NCBI GenBank assembly: GCA_037975125.1
Contig: JAJQOW010000210.1
Location: forward strand, 62,001-126,000
Direction of reading: 5' to 3'
Length of the DNA stretch: 64,000 nt
Source of the DNA: Latrodectus hesperus
Lineage: Eukaryota; Arthropoda; Arachnida; Araneae; Theridiidae
Below the pieces are notes generated by a model. It was not told where the DNA came from. It saw only the letters and a program-made list of their open reading frames with translations, and ran no database searches. Shown here piece by piece: positions 49,335 to 61,016 of this stretch. Position numbers and translations under genes: made by a program. How positions within the stretch are numbered: position 1 is the first letter of the stretch; each line of letters begins with the position of its first letter.

Positions 49335-50689
49335 GAACAGGACATACCTCTAAAAATTGCAGGGCTAAGGTGAAGTGTTTTCATTGTAATAAAAATCACT
49401 GTACTCTTATGTGTTATTCAGATAAGGAGAACAGTCCTGCCAGTAAAAACGAAACTGTATCTACAACTGTATTGTCAAATAATTCTAGAGTAGAAAATGT
49501 TTATTTAATGACTCTTGTTGTTAAAGTTATGAATCAAAAGAAACAGTGTTTAGTAAGAGCAGTCTTGGACACAGGATCCCAACGTTCTTACCTCAGTTCA
49601 GGAATAGTTAAACAATTAAAGTTAAAACCCAAAAGGTCATTATCTTTAATACATGGACTTTTTGGTGGTCAAGAAACGAAACCCTGTTCTCATGAAGTAT
49701 ACGATGTGAAAATTGCTAGTTTGAAAAATGATTTTTCTTGTAAAATTGAGGTTTTATCTGAAAACAAAATTTGTGGTTTTGTTCCTAAACTGACTGATAT
49801 GATGACTATTCATGAACTGAAAGAAAAAGGGATTATATTGAGTGATTTCGAAATCCCTAATTATGATATAAATCTTTTGATTGGATCCGATGTGGCAGGA
49901 ATGTTGTTAACTGGTCATTCTGTGAAGTTAGAATCAAGTCTAGTTGCTATTGAAACCCGGCTGGGGTATACTGTTATTGGAAAGCAGAAATTAAATGATA
50001 ATTATGATGTAAATAATGACTCTGTTTTATGTGCTTTATCTTTGCATGCTAATAATTTATCTGTTAGTGAATTTTGGAATCTAGAAAATCTTGGTATATT
50101 AGATCCTTCTGAAAACAGAAACATAAATATTGTACACTCTGAGTTATTAAAAGATTTTCAAGAGGGTTTGGAAATACTCCCTTCTGGTAGATACCAGTTA
50201 GGTTTGCCTTTTAAAACAGATACTTCAAGTTTGCCCGATAACAAGGAACTAACTTGGAATAGACACCAAAAAATGTGTAAACGATCTAGAGATAAAAAAT
50301 TAATTAAGGATTACGAAATGGTGTTTAAGGAATGGGAGTGTCTTGATATAATTGAAAGGGTACCCCAAAATGAAATTATAAGCGATAGGCAATGTCACTA
50401 TTTACCACATAGGCCTATAGTCAAAAACGAAAGCACTACTACAAAATTAAGACCAGTCTTTGATGCCTCTAGTGGCAAGCCGTCCTTGAATGAACTTTTA
50501 TATAAAGGGCCAAATCTCATTGAATTAATCCCAGACCTGATTGACCGATTTCGTTCATATCCCATTGGCCTGTCTGCAGATATCGAGAAGGCTTTTTTGC
50601 AATTGTCTATTGCTCCAAAGTACAGAGACTTTTTACGCTTTTTTATCCGTGCGAAGATGAAATGGTCATTTATAGACACTGTAGAGTAG
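49312..50689 (+). pseudogene. BEL/Pao pol, part 1: zinc knuckle, protease, start of reverse transcriptase
   Basis: Open from the shifted knuckle through CFHCNKNHCTLMC, a second C-x2-C-x3-H-x4-C. The retropepsin follows (AVLDTGSQRSYLSSGIVKQL, DTGS active site; A17/DUF1758 type). Then come a linker and reverse transcriptase blocks LRPVFDASSGKPSLNELLYK and GLSADIEKAFLQLSIAPKYR with the first catalytic Asp. A frameshift near 50655 leads to a false stop at 50687-50689. The true frame continues HCRVVFGVTSSPFLLAA at 50670-50720. Confidence 0.85.
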
Positions 50690-52287
50690 TTTTTGGGGTT
50701 ACTTCCAGCCCTTTTCTCTTAGCAGCATCCATCTCCCATTTGCTTAACAACACCTTTGTAGAAAACAACGAAATAATTGAAAAATTAAGAAAATAATTTT
50801 ACGTAGACAATTGCCTTTCTGGTGTTTTCAATATCAAAGAACAAGAGCATTTTATTTTAACAGCTATAGAAGTACTTTCACGTGGATGTTTCAACTTGCG
50901 AGGGTGGGAGAGCAATGTCAAGTGTAAATACATTACGAAAAGTTCTGGCACTACCAATGTTTTGGGAATTTTATGGAATTTGGACCGTGATACTTTGAAA
51001 TGTAACTGTGATATAAATACTTTTGTTTTAGAAGTAGGTGGAAAAATAACTAAGAGAGTAATTTTGGCTACGATTCAGAAGATTTTTGATCCCATTGGTT
51101 TATTATCAGCGGTAATTTTACCCATAAAAATTAAATTGCAAGACATGTGGAAATTTAAACTGTCCTGGGACTCTCCTTTACCCACTAAAGATCAGAATAG
51201 CTTTAAAAGATGGATTAATGGTTTACATTTACTAAATAATGTTGAAATAGCCCGTAATACAGAAATTAATGATTCGACACAAATGCATGTATTCATGGAT
51301 GCTAGCAAAGTAGCTTATGCCGCTTGTGTTTTCCTTAGAGCTATCACTTCCATTGAAGTAAAAATTTGTCTTTTAAAAGCTAAACCACGAGTAACTTCTT
51401 TAAAACCCATCACCATCCCAAGATTAGAGTTATTATCCTGCGCTATTGGAGTAAGATTAGCTCATTCGATCAAAACAGCCCTCCAACGTATTTCTTGGAA
51501 ATTCAACCCTCCAACCGCGAGTTGGTGGGGTGGTTTTTGGGAAAAACTGATTAGAGTGGTTAAAGATCTTCTTAAAAGTACCCTCGAAAAGACTGTTTTT
51601 ACATATGAAGAATTACTTACAGTACTCTCAGATTGTGAATCTGTTATAAATGCACGTCCACTCACATATCTTTCAGAGGACGTTGAAGATCTAAAGCCTA
51701 TAACACCAGCCATGATCATGTTAAATAATCCCAAGATAAAGGGTGTAACCACAAATATTGATGAAGTTGAAGCCAACCATTTTCGAATCAGAATTAAACA
51801 TCGAACCAAAGTAACTGAGCAGTTAAAGCTGCGTTTTCGAAAGGAATACCTTGGTCAACTTATACAGCGTCTAAACAGAAGGTGTTTAACTCCAAAAATA
51901 CAAGTTGGAGAAATCGTGTTAATCGGAGACGACAATAAAAAACATTTGAACTGGCCTCTTGCTAAAGTCATGCAGTTGATTCCTGGCAAAGATGATATCG
52001 CCAGAACTGTGAAATTGAAAACACAATCCGGTGTTTTAGTGCGACCTATACAGAGGATTTTTCCCCTAGAGATTTCAGCAATTACTGATAAAGAGGATGT
52101 CCCAACTACATCAAATGTGAGAAGAGATTCCTTTTCAGATGCTGAAGGAAATGATTTGTCACCGGTATCAGAAAATGACATTTCCAGTGATTCTCTAAGA
52201 ACAATTTTGCTCAGTGATGATAAGGACTTACCAAAAACAACCAGAACTGGACGATTAGTGAAAATTCCTAAAAAACTGAATCTGTAA
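50690..52287 (+). pseudogene. BEL/Pao pol, part 2: reverse transcriptase end, RNase H, integrase C-terminus
   Basis: After VFGVTSSPF an in-frame TAA interrupts just before FYVDNC (50800-50815). The YVDN box, with N in place of the second D, is in my memory common in this group of arthropod BEL elements. RNase H follows: MHVFMDASKVAYAACVFL and PRLELLSCAIGVRLAHSIK. The text then passes directly into ISWKFNPPTASWWGGFWEKL, the last part of integrase before its C-terminal domain. The rest of RNase H, the zinc-binding domain and the catalytic core of integrase are therefore missing, and the junction near 51485-51495 keeps the frame. The tail ends in TTRTGRLVKIPKKLNL and a stop at 52287. Confidence 0.85.
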
Positions 52288-52361
52288 TCTTATAATTGTA
52301 ACTAACTTTTTTCTTTTTCATTTAGGTTTTGTTTTCTCCCGAAACAAAAGGTGGGAGGATA

Positions 52362-52670
52362 TGTAACAGCCAATCGCCAGAGAGGCGAGTGACGTCACCC
52401 ATGTGACTGCTTGCGTTATTATGTAATCTAAAACCTTTTTTGTTAGTATGCATCCGGCACTCGCCGAGCAATGTTTTGATTTAGTGAAGAAATAAATATA
52501 TTTGAACTTCTGTTTTTCAAATTCATTATTGATAATTTCTGTCTTCAATTTAAATATCGCGTAGATATTTCGGCCCATAATTTTATTATGTTACGTTGAA
52601 AAGAATTCCATTTTTATACAAGATCGAGAAATCGAATTCGGAATTATTCAAATAAAAACGAAACGTAACA
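52362..52670 (+). repeat. BEL/Pao 3' LTR
   Basis: 309 bp, identical by inspection to the 5' LTR. Preceded by the polypurine tract AAAAGGTGGGAGGATA and followed by the second ACATG target copy. Confidence 0.95.
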
Positions 52671-52675
52671 ACATG

Positions 52676-53720
52676 GCTAATGTTTGGGCTTTTAGTGACA
52701 GAATGTTTCTGAAATCAAGCATAAAATTTCATATGACAATCTTGAACGATTATATTCCATATCTTGCAGTTATGGAATCTTGTTCGATGCGAATATCTAT
52801 ATTTAAATACTATAGATAAACGTCGTAAATGCACTACTGTCTTTGCTAATGCCAGCAATGTACTATTAAGCATTTCTACTTGTTACCGAGGGAGACTTAA
52901 CAGTTTCTCAGCGATCACAAGCGTTCCAATACAGTTTACATGCGAGAAACTTGATACAAGATTTTTACATTTGAAAATATTCCTAAAGTCGCTATTGCAG
53001 TGGCCCATTTTACATGCGTATGCTGATAAGCTTATAATCTGCATATGATAACATCCTGTTTCCACATGGCAAAATTGCTGTTGTATTTAATATAATAACT
53101 TTAACATTCAGAAATGCGTCACCTCATGGTAGAAATTTCTTCGATTATATGGAAAAATACAATAAACGAAAAACACTATCTCAATTTTTATTTTAACACA
53201 AATTATATTTCTCATTTACAAATTATGTGTAAATCCAGATGTTTTGAGTTTTATTATTAAATAATTAAAAAAAATAATAGAATACAAAATGAAAACTACA
53301 CAACAAGAATGCTTTACACAAAATTGGAGTCACATACACGTAAAGACATTACAGTTACATTATCCATTATTTGTTCAATATTTAACTTCAAGATAAAATC
53401 ACTGGATAATAGATTTGCAGCTGTTTCAAAAATGAAACGTAGATTTTGAAGCAATAAAAACTGAAAAACGCAAGAAATAAAGTCTGAATAATATTTCTTT
53501 CGAATAACTGCACACTTGTATATAATTAATTTCACGCATGGAATATTACAATTTAAATACTTTGAATTGCAAGTAACTCATTTTTGTGAATCAATCATTT
53601 TGATTTTATATTTTAGATATAAATACAATTAAGATTTATTTTAAGTGCTCCATTTTAATTTCAATCTCATTTCCTTTCACATAAGAATTTTAAAGTCAAA
53701 CATTCCATTTATCATTCTAC
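52676..53720. other. AT-rich intergenic sequence
   Basis: Continues the pre-insertion sequence interrupted by the BEL element. Small frames here have no recognisable product. Confidence 0.65.
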
Positions 53721-53734
53721 ATACATATATATAT

Positions 53735-53812
<78 letters not shown>
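53721..53812. repeat. (TA)n microsatellite with CATA interruptions
   Basis: TA units interrupted twice near the left end by CATACA, then a perfect run of more than 30 units. It lies 45 bases from the edge of the gypsy LTR. Confidence 0.93.
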
Positions 53813-53816
<4 letters not shown>

Positions 53817-53857
53817 GAGCATTGCTTATAAGAGTGAAGTAAGGCGAAGTTAAAAAC

Positions 53858-53990
53858 TTATTAGAGGGGTTGTTCATTCGTATTTAATTTATTAGGTTGT
53901 GTAATGTTCAAAATAACTCAACAAGGCTCAGCATCTACTGGATATTTTATTAAGCGTACAGCATCGATCGTATCAGCGAAGCAACTAAAC
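53858..53990 (-). repeat. Gypsy 3' LTR, first segment
   Basis: Matches 63849-63980 at most positions (the other copy lacks one base in GATCGTATCAG). It breaks off at the 11-bp target duplication AGCAACTAAAC (53980-53990), where the non-LTR element inserted. Confidence 0.93.
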
Positions 53991-54244
53991 GTAGGTATGT
54001 AGGTGGGTTATGGCGGACACTTTTGGAGCTTTATGCTAAGATGCTTGTAGCTCTCATTGAAGGAAGTATTTGGAAAGGATTTATGTAGTCAATTGACTAA
54101 CCTTATTTAAGTAGAGTTAATTGAAGTCGGTGATCACTAACAGAAAAAGTCTTGATATGAGAAGAAAAATTCGGATTTATAAATTCATGTTTGAAAATAG
54201 TTCAAGGATTTTGAGTTGTAACTTTCTTTTTTCATTAAGATCTG

Positions 54245-57200
54245 TTAGAATATGTTAGATTGGCGTAGAAATTCACAGCATGCAAGAATTTTAATTTCCG
54301 GGTTTGTAGATAGTTCAACTATCCAAAAGAATGATATTGCTTTTATTCCTAATTTTTTTCGTAGTTGATTTCTCAGATGTTCGTATAATGGACAATCTAG
54401 TAGAATTTGATCTATGGTTTCAGGTTCACGACACTGACAGCGGTCTGTATGCCACAGATTAAACCTAAATAGAATAGAATTTATAGGAAAGGATCTTGTT
54501 CTTGTTCTGGCATGCCATACGTGTTCTAGTCTCGATTTCGTTAACAGTCTATGATTTTTGCGAATAGATGTGAGATGAGTGAATGCTTCAACATATTTGC
54601 TATTTTTCCATTGATTGAGATTTTCTTTACAGTAATATTTCTTGATGTGTTGTTTCAGATCTTCAGGAGAATTAGATCGAATAGCATATTGACTCACTGT
54701 AACTGCTTTCGCCAATGAGTCTGCAATTTCATCACCTGCAATTCCTGAATGTCCTGGAACCCAAACTAACTGTATTGACAAGCACTTTTGAGTAGATTGA
54801 ATCATTTGGGATCGAAACAGTTGAATGATAGTTGGTGATGTCCTTGAACAATCTGAAAGAGCAAAGATGCAAGAAAGTGAATGTGTGAAAAGGACATTTT
54901 TTTGGGTTCAGTGCAAATTTTAGAGACTGCAATAAGCTGTACCATAGCCTCTGCCGAGAAGATGGAGTTTATGGAACTAATTTTCCGTTATTGATAAACT
55001 AGTTGTAAAATTGACTATTGGAATACCCACATTTGATGCCTGCTTGGAAGCATCTGTAAAAATCAACGTATCTCTCTGCCATGATGACTCAAAAACTTGG
55101 TGAAATAGTTAACAAATTATATCTTTTGGCAATGATTTAGTCTGAAAAGGAAGACTCGAGGAACAAATGGAGATTTTTTTTGACATTTCTGGCCAGTCTA
55201 TTGGGACTTTTAATATGCACGAGGTATTTATTCCTTGTTGCTCGAGTGAGAAATTGGCTTTAATAGACAGAGGATGATTACGATTAACTCGATTGTAAGT
55301 TAGCTTTTCCCAAGCTGAAGCACAGGGGGATTATGATGACTTGCTTAAATTCCGAATGTAAAAGTTTAAGGAGAGCATTTCATGTCTAGAGTGAATTGAG
55401 GTTTCTCCTGCTTCTTGTAGAACTATCGGTATGGGGTTCCACTTTGGAAGACCTGTGGCAATTCTTAGGGCAGTGTTATATATAGTTTCAAGTATTTTGC
55501 GATCTGTTGTGCATGCTGAACTAAATATATCACAGCCATAATCCAGACTGGAGACAATAAAGGATTTCACGATTTTTTGAAGATGAGCCGCACGAGCACC
55601 CCATCTATTACCTGCGATATCTTTTAAAACATTCAACTTTTTTGATATAGCTTTTCTCTTTTCTTGAAAATGATGACGGAAAAATATATTGGGTGAAAAA
55701 TGTAATCTCAAAATTCGAATATTTTTACTCCAGGAAATAGGATGATTGATGATGAACAAGTTGAAATTAGGCTGCTGTCGTTTTGAAGAAAAGTTAATCA
55801 TAGAACATTTTTGTGGGTCTATCGATAACTTCCATTCTTGACACCAATTTTGTAATATTCCAAGTGCAATGTTAGTTTCTGCTGAAATTTTCACAAGTTA
55901 ACAGATTCATATAGTAGAAATATATCATCAGCGTACGTGAAGCATTTGATGTCAGGGGAAAGGATATCGTAGAGGTCTGTCATAAACACTGAGAACTGGA
56001 AAGGTGATAACATGCTCCCCTGTGGAACTCCCCTATATGAGGTGGCTGATGAAGATAGCTTATTTCTCCACTTTACTTGAAAATAGCGAGTTGTAATGAA
56101 CTGTTGAATCCACAAAGCAGCGTTTCCTTTGATGTTTGCTTGAAGTAATTTATAAACTAGGCCATCTGGCCCAACTGAATCATAGGCCTGGGAAATATCC
56201 ACTGCTACCAAAACAACAAATTTTCTAGAGAATCTGGCAGAAATTATGTGATGATGAATGATGGATAAAACATTGTCACAATCTCGATGTGGCAGAAATC
56301 CGTGGGGATTAGGATGAAAGAAAGATATTGTTGACATATGTTTAATAAATCTCTTCAAAATCATTCTTTCCGTTACATTTACACATGACTCTTGTCAGAG
56401 ATATAGGACGGTACGATGCCACTATATTGGCCATCTTTCCCGGTTTTAAAATTGGAATAACACAATAGAGAATTTCCATATTTCTATACAATACCTGCAA
56501 GCCACGATTTATTTATCAAGGAGAGGAGATAGTCTAGGTTGGTTGTAGTGATTCCTTTTAATATTTTTGTAGATATCTTATCTGGACCAACAGACGAATT
56601 TTTCTGGCCAAAGCTTCTTGCAGTTCAGATTCAGTAAAGGATTTATTGTAAGAGAAATCCTCATTTGTTCTTAAATCCAGTGGAATAACCTCTAAAATTA
56701 GTGAACGAGTGTAGAAGTCTGTAAACATATTAGCTTGATGGGTAGGATCTGTAACTGGAGAATTATTATGTAATAGGATCATATGTGAAGTTGGAGGTAC
56801 TGTAACTCTATTTTGGAGATTTTTTAATAAGTTGAAGATATTTTTTGATGTTCCAGCTGAAATTATTATTTCGTCCCAATATTTTCGAGAGAGATATATA
56901 AGTAGTCGATGTAGTTCTGCTGCAGTTCTTTTATATGCCATCCAAACGTATTTATCACATGTGCGTTTAGCTTTACGCCAAAGACGTCTTTTTTGGCCCA
57001 GGAGATAACCACATCTAGAAGACCACCATGGAGGATAAGGTTTAGATGGTATTTTCTGCCATCTTCGAAACTTGTGAAGTTTATTTATGCAGAGATGATT
57101 GAATTGTTCAATAGAGTGAAGATTAGAAATTTCATGATCAGAGTATTGGTGGAAGCAAAGAATTCTGACCACAGGATACGTGATCTGTTCGGTATATGGT

Positions 57201-57890
57201 GATCAATATCTCCTATAGACATGCCAGTTTTAAAAGGTAAATGATCACTTCCAAAACAATCTGGGTGAACTTCAATATGACTTAGGGGATATATGTCTGG
57301 TGATACAAAGGTGAAATCAATGAGTGAGGTTTATGATGTGGACCGTAATGTGTTGGAATTTCAGAGTTCAGGAGGCAGCAATTCTCTTCCTGAATCCATT
57401 CAAGAAGGTCATTTGCCCTTGATGAAGTAGAACAGCTTCCTAATGATGTATATCTAATATTGAAATCTCCTATGATGATATAAGGAGGCTGAATTCCTTG
57501 AATTATGCTATGAAGTCATTCTGAAGAAAATTTACCAGGAGGAATGTAAACATTAATAATAGTTATTGTAGCCATTGCCACAGTGATCTTGACTGCTAAG
57601 AGTTCTCTGCCTTCATCTGAGAGACGGATAGGAAAAAATTGCCTTTTTGGAATGTTTTTATTTACTGCTAGGAGAAGGCCGCCACCTCGGCTATCTTCTT
57701 TATCTTGACGAAAGATTATTTTTTTAAATAAAGATATTTTATCAACTTTTTTAACCAAGTTTCTTGTATTGCAATAACGTCGGCAGAGTTAAAATAATGA
57801 AGTTTCATGTATGTGCGCTTATTGAGAACACTACGAGCATTCCACGAAATTAATGAGAACATGAAAAAAGTTACAATTATTATGATTACA
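54245..57890 (-). pseudogene. Non-LTR ORF2: endonuclease, reverse transcriptase, RNase H (frame-broken)
   Basis: It starts near 57883 (MFSLISWNARSVLNKRTYMK) with IQETWL of the endonuclease. GRELLAVKITVAMATITIIN, then NVYIPPG and IIIGDFN (57450-57560), continue it, and GSDHLPF closes it. Reverse transcriptase: PILKPGK and SYRPISLT (about 56400-56470), VAVDISQAYDSVGPDGLVYK, YRGVPQGSMLSPFQFSVFMT, and FTYADDIFLLY with an intact YADD (about 55925). Thumb 55894-55331, RNase H ending QLVWVPGHSGIAGDEIADSL (54740) and a C-terminal CQCREPETIDQILLDC motif. At least five stops or shifts (57750, 57520, 56555, 55891, 54810). Confidence 0.85.
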
Positions 57891-57959
57891 ATTTGATTTC
57901 TTAGGACTGATGCACCCAGAATAGAAGTTGCGTCCCATCTGTTAGGAAATTTTATTACT

Positions 57960-59212
57960 TCCCTTTCTGAATTTTGTATTTTCAATTATTTCTGACTGCT
58001 CTTCAGAAGAGTTACCAAAATTAAATACACTGTTCACAGGTAAAATTGGATTGAACTGAATGTCCTTATTACTAGGGTTTGATGATTGTTTTTGGATTCG
58101 ACTACTTTTCCAAGTTTTTCTGCTAGCAGGGAATGACGAGAGACTTCTAGTTTCAAAAATTTTGCTTACAGTTTCTTCAAATTTTTGGAAAATTGCATTA
58201 AGAATGGCTTTTTGTTGGGTTTGAATAGCTAAGATTTTTTTGTCTACTGACTCTCCAAATTTCGTAAGTACTGAGGTAACAATTTCATTTATTTTAGCAT
58301 GAGTAATTTCTGATGGTTGATTAGACTTTACAATTGTAGCAAAACTGGTTTTAGAGCTTTTAAATTGACTTCTTGCTTCAACAAAAGGTAAATGGTTTAT
58401 TGCCTTAAATTTTAAAAACCGAGTTTCTTCTTCACGAGATGAACATGAAGGATCATCTGAAGCATGAGGTCCTTTGCAGTTTACACAATATGGGACTTTA
58501 GTTGAACAAGGATCATTATTGTGATGTGAGCCACAGAGTCTGCATAAAGCTGTTTGTACTTTACATTTTTTGTTGCATGTGTAAATTTAAAACAAATTCC
58601 ACATTGACAAACTTTATCCACAAAAATCTTTACGTTTACAATAGATAAAAATATTTTAATTTGAGACGGGATTTTATGTCCGTAGACTCTTACCAAGATA
58701 GTTTCTGAAAGTTCTGAAAATCCCTTTTTATTGAAACGTCGTATTTGAGATACAATAAGGCCGTTTTTTTCAATTTCTAATGCTAGATTTTCTAGACTTT
58801 CATCCACTGATATGAACGGGATAATAAATTTCGTAGTGTATTGTTCAATTTGTATTTGGGGAGTCACAGGGACATTTAATACTGTTTCGATTTTATAAAT
58901 TTCTATTGCAGTTTTATAATTATTTGTAGCGATAATTAGTTTTCCGTTTCTGGTATGTCTGACTTCTTCAATCCCATTTTTGTTGGAAATAGCATTTAAT
59001 AGTTCAGATTTTAACTGTGAAGGCCTCTTAGGAACTGAGGCATATCCTGCTGTACGACACAAAAACACTATGAAATTTGAATATCCAGCTCCTGAAGCTA
59101 ATTGTATAGCTAGAGGTGTATTATCATCAGAGTCTAATATAGAGTTCGATGCATGTTTCGGTATGCGATATTCACATTCAATAAATGGTATTTCGTTTTG
59201 TAAGTCTGTCAC
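57960..59212 (-). pseudogene. Non-LTR ORF1 (RNA-binding, cysteine-rich), frameshifted
   Basis: It starts MTDLQNEIPFIECEYRIPKH. The middle part (FIIPFISVDESLENLALEIE, FSELSETILVRVYGHKIPSQ) resembles the RNA-recognition-like region of I/Jockey ORF1. It then enters the knuckle region CQCGICFKFTHAT, where a frameshift at about 58575 occurs. In the next frame the cysteine/histidine pattern continues (C-x2-C...H...C) to about 58440, followed by a serine- and lysine-rich tail with a predicted helical segment (KILAIQTQQKAILNAIFQKF) reaching about 57970. Confidence 0.75.
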
Positions 59213-59469
59213 TTCGAATATAACATCTTGTACGTACTTGAGGAAATAAACTATAGAACTACTTGAGCTTGAAACTAATAAACTAATTAATAAATTAATC
59301 TTAATGGAATTCCCGAATTCCTACAAACTTAAATAAATTACAATAAATTGCTTGAGATCTTAAAGCTAATAAAGTTTGAAGAAGTATGTACGTACCAGTA
59401 AGTCTGCAACTTTTTCTCCACACAATAAAATGCCCGTCGTCAAACGAATAATAAAAAACAGAAACACAC
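59213..59469 (-). other. 5' UTR of the inserted non-LTR element
   Basis: Non-coding sequence between the element start (59469) and the ORF1 ATG. In RNase H-bearing non-LTR elements this region usually carries an internal promoter; no motif can be assigned here. Confidence 0.5.
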
Positions 59470-59480
59470 AGCAACTAAAC

Positions 59481-59792
59481 ATGGCGCTCAAAAACAACTT
59501 GTTTTTTTCAGGTACAGTTCGGTTTCCAGTTAACATTGAGATAAACAGTTAAAGATATAAAAGTAAAATTACATAAAACCGAAATATAAATTACTACAAT
59601 TATTACACAAAAATAAACAGTAATTAATAACTTTTGAATAAAATAAATTTAACATTTATTACTTAAAGAAATATAATTAATTTGTTTTCTTTATAACCCT
59701 GTCAGACATCATTTAATCAATTTAAGAAAGCTGTTTGGCAGGTGCAGCCATCTAGTGGCAAAAATAACAATAACTGTTTTCCGTACATTACT
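59481..59792 (-). repeat. Gypsy 3' LTR, second segment
   Basis: Begins ATGGCGCTCAAAAACA, as at 63981, and ends CATTACT (59786-59792), giving the LTR 5' terminus AGTAATG on the minus strand. It is followed by CCCTCACC, the complement of a polypurine tract. Confidence 0.85.
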
Positions 59793-61016
59793 CCCTCACC
59801 AGTAATTGAGTTGATAATCAGATAATCATGGTAGGAGAAGTTTAATTATAGATATATATTAAATACAATATTAAGCTCAAAATGTATTCCACTATGAACA
59901 CTGTATGAAAATGATAAATACTATAAATGAAACATTATAATTTAGTAAATAAGAATTACATCAAAATATCCTTGCACACATATATATATTAAACAAAAAA
60001 TAATTTATATAATATAAAAATTAAATTATACTGAATCTTATTCTCACATCAAATATTACTAATATGCAAAAAATTTCAGGATCAATTTATTAACAAAATA
60101 TATTGATAAAATATTCACTCAAGATATCTTAATTAAATATCAGGACATATTACTTAAATTTGATGCTGAAAAAAATCTCTCCAAATACAATTGAAATTCT
60201 ATACACACAAAATATGCCATAAATCCATACATATAATATCTTCTAGTTTATATTTACATAGTCAATGTGTTATGCTTTCAATGACATGAACTAAAGAACA
60301 CAAATCATTTTGTAATCAATAATTTTGTGACATGTGCATTAGGTAATAAAATTGGATAAATGTTAATAATATTTGATGCTATTATATGAGAGAGAGAGAG
60401 AGAGAATACCCACAAAATCACACAATGAAACATAATTCCAACATAGAGATATGTATCATGAAAATAATTTGTATATCAAAAGAATACTTTCAAAGAGAAA
60501 TATAATATAATAAGAATAATTTGTATCATAAAAATAATTATATAAGCATACTTAATTCAGAAGATAAAGTATATATGCTGCTACAGGAGAAATTACGAAA
60601 TTTGATATATTGATGTAAATAATGCAATAAAATTCAAACAATAAAAATGCATATTCTCATGTACTTTAAAGGAAAACATTTTTTTACAAGAAATAAACAA
60701 ATGTTGCAGATTAGAGGAGGACAGGATCAGAATAAATATATACATACATATACCTCAGTATCCAAACTTCATTAAATGCCATATTTGATTTGCTTGTCTA
60801 TACAATATAATGTAATACTCAGTTTGTCTATCACTACATTCAGTAGAATGAAGAGCATAAACTATATTTGCAATATTATATTATTTGGAAAAATTTACAG
60901 GTAACCAATATAATATGGTAAAATTATTTATGTATCTATATATTCACAACACAATTACACACTGAATAAATTTTGATGAAAAACATAATTGAGGTAAAGG
61001 TATACACATAAAATTT
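59793..61016 (-). other. Gypsy internal non-coding region between pol and 3' LTR
   Basis: 1.2 kb, AT-rich, no frame of note. It contains a (GA)9 run (60388-60405). Most gypsy elements without env have a much shorter gap here, so it is either degraded former coding sequence or sequence specific to this family. Confidence 0.6.

Larger units (their letters stand above)
47845..52670 (+). mobile_element. BEL/Pao LTR retrotransposon, complete ends, integrase deleted
   Basis: Two LTRs of 309 bp (47845-48153 and 52362-52670), identical by eye along their whole length, start TGTAACAGCC and end CGTAACA. Target duplication ACATG lies at 47840-47844 and 52671-52675. A tRNA-Lys primer-binding site follows the 5' LTR and a purine-rich tract (GGTGGGAGGATA) precedes the 3' LTR. 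Internal order is gag (DUF1759), zinc knuckles, A17-type protease, reverse transcriptase, RNase H, remnant of integrase. Frame is broken at about 49313, 50680 and 50795, and most of integrase is missing. Identical LTRs show a very recent insertion, so it must have been mobilised by a competent relative. Confidence 0.93.
53991..59469 (-). mobile_element. Full-length non-LTR retrotransposon (RNase H-bearing) inserted in the gypsy LTR
   Basis: 5479 bases flanked by exact AGCAACTAAAC copies at 53980-53990 and 59470-59480; the other gypsy LTR has one copy followed directly by ATGGCGCTC. Minus-strand order: 5' UTR (59213-59469), ORF1 with cysteine motif, ORF2 with endonuclease, reverse transcriptase, RNase H, 3' end. 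There is no poly(A): the 3' terminus reads ...CCACCTACATACCTAC. The presence of a 5' UTR and ORF1 start suggests full length. Frames are broken in several places, so it is inactive now. Confidence 0.9.
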
